DNA of 64,000 nt from Xanthomonas arboricola pv. populi (GTDB lineage: Bacteria; Pseudomonadota; Gammaproteobacteria; Xanthomonadales; Xanthomonadaceae). The translations under genes and the position numbers were made by a program. The notes beneath the pieces are model-generated. The model made no database searches and was not told the DNA's origin. It worked only from the letters and a program-made list of their open reading frames with translations. Within the stretch, counting starts at the first letter, position 1. Each line of letters opens with the position of its first letter. The stretch lies in assembly GCF_002939945.1 (NCBI RefSeq), contig NZ_MDEB01000003.1, forward strand, positions 314,547 to 378,546. The letters run 5' to 3'. Of the stretch, positions 63,249 to 64,000 are shown piece by piece.

Positions 63249-64000
63249 TACAGGTCCGCCATCTGGTGTGGCTGCAAGGCCACGTACGGGGTTTCGCGAT
63301 CACTGCGCTGCGGATTGCGGCGCGCTATCACGATCGTCGTGACCGCGTAGACCAGGATCGATCCCACCACGAACAGGAACAGCACCGTCAGCCCGGTGTT
63401 GACGTAGGCATTGGTGACGATCTGCTGCATCTGCGCCACCGTCTTGGCCGGCGCGGTGATGGTGTTGCCGGCGATGGCGTCCTGGTACTTGTGCGCCTGC
63501 GCCAGGAAGCCCTGCGCCGGGTTGCTGTCGAAGATCTTGATCAGCCCCGCATACGTGGTGCAGATCAGCAGCCACAACGCCGGCACCAGCGTGACCCAGG
63601 CGTAGCGGTCGCGCTTCATCTTGAACAGCACCACCGTGCCCAGCATCAGCGCGATCCCGGCCAGCATCTGGTTGGAGATGCCGAACAACGGCCACAGGGT
63701 CTGGATGCCGCCGAACGGATCGATCACGCCGGTGTAGAGCAGATAGCCCCACAGCGCCACGCAGCCGGCCGTGGCGATGATGTTGGCGGTCCACGATTCG
63801 GTCTTCTTCAGCGCCGGGATGAAGTTGCCCAGCAGGTCCTGCAGCATGAAGCGGCCCGCACGTGTGCCGGCATCCACTGCGGTCAGGATGAACAGGGCTT
63901 CGAACAGGATCGCGAAGTGGTACCAGAACGCCATGGTGTCTTCGCCCGGCAGCAGATGGTGCAGGATCTGCGCGATGCCCACCGCCAGGGTGGGCGCACC
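63248..64000 (-). CDS. cstA: CstA carbon starvation transporter, C-terminal part
   Basis: The gene runs off the right edge; 250 C-terminal residues are present to the TAA at 63248-63250. The visible part has at least five membrane helices, with [38 protein letters not shown], and [18 protein letters not shown] as family blocks (each read in short pieces). CstA imports pyruvate or peptides during carbon starvation. The loop [20 protein letters not shown] between helices is periplasmic. The small DUF466 gene overlaps its stop by one base. Confidence 0.94.
   Translation of the reverse strand, partial: GAPTLAVGIAQILHHLLPGEDTMAFWYHFAILFEALFILTAVDAGTRAGRFMLQDLLGNFIPALKKTESWTANIIATAGCVALWGYLLYTGVIDPFGGIQTLWPLFGISNQMLAGIALMLGTVVLFKMKRDRYAWVTLVPALWLLICTTYAGLIKIFDSNPAQGFLAQAHKYQDAIAGNTITAPAKTVAQMQQIVTNAYVNTGLTVLFLFVVGSILVYAVTTIVIARRNPQRSDRETPYVALQPHQMADL

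Overview
The window is a GC-rich, densely coded chromosomal segment that reads as a Xanthomonas or a very close relative. The markers are a fused aspartokinase-diaminopimelate decarboxylase, the MurL/MurD2 route to D-glutamate in peptidoglycan, a pilT-pilU pair, a lipase with a C-terminal XVIPCD tag (cargo of the Xanthomonadales killing type IV secretion system), a Tat-exported molybdenum aldehyde oxidoreductase, and dispersed GGGAATC heptamer repeats between genes. No rRNA, tRNA, CRISPR array, prophage or complete insertion sequence was found.

Layout. 0-9.3 kb: tail of an EF-hand gene, then a minus-strand iron-acquisition and extracytoplasmic flavin cluster (TonB receptor, PiuC-type hydroxylase, Sel1 protein, PepSY membrane protein, DUF2271, DUF4198, ApbE flavin transferase, membrane flavodoxin reductase), with a Fur-box-like site upstream. 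9.6-16 kb: a SUF iron-sulfur assembly operon (Rrf2 regulator, sufB, sufC, sufD, sufS, GNAT, Rieske). 16-25 kb: SET-domain methyltransferase, DJ-1/PfpI protein, small envelope proteins, M23 peptidase, tailed HU-like protein, proC, yggS, pilT, pilU. 25-32 kb: YitT, tag, yqgE-ruvX-pyrB, OsmC, a glycine-zipper protein and two tandem PhzF proteins. 32.5-38.3 kb: a translationally coupled lysAC / membrane protein / murL / murD2 operon that makes diaminopimelate and installs D-Glu in the peptidoglycan stem. 38-41 kb: dienelactone-hydrolase-like protein, ispB, ssb.

41.4-46.9 kb: a LacI-controlled sugar catabolic cluster. 47-50 kb: a membrane diguanylate cyclase and an MDR alcohol dehydrogenase. 50.7-57 kb: paoABC with an XdhC-type chaperone and a MocA-like cytidylyltransferase, then a 31-residue membrane peptide with a strong ribosome-binding site. 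57.4-62.2 kb: DUF2188-like and DUF819 proteins, the XVIPCD lipase with its ankyrin lipoprotein partner (likely toxin and immunity), and a HAD phosphatase. 62.2-63 kb holds nested inverted and direct repeats but no convincing gene. The window ends in a small DUF466 gene and the 3' part of cstA.

Three repeat families stand out: heptamer hairpins placed at junctions within operons (suf, pilT-pilU), a palindromic element of about 130 bp in three diverged copies (47.25, 50.18 and 55.94 kb), and a second hairpin element in two inverted copies at 62.4 and 62.7 kb. The least charted leads are the lipase/ankyrin pair, the membrane protein inside the murL operon, the DUF2271 protein as a probable flavinylation target, and these repeat families. 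All calls rest on reading the sequence; no database search was run.
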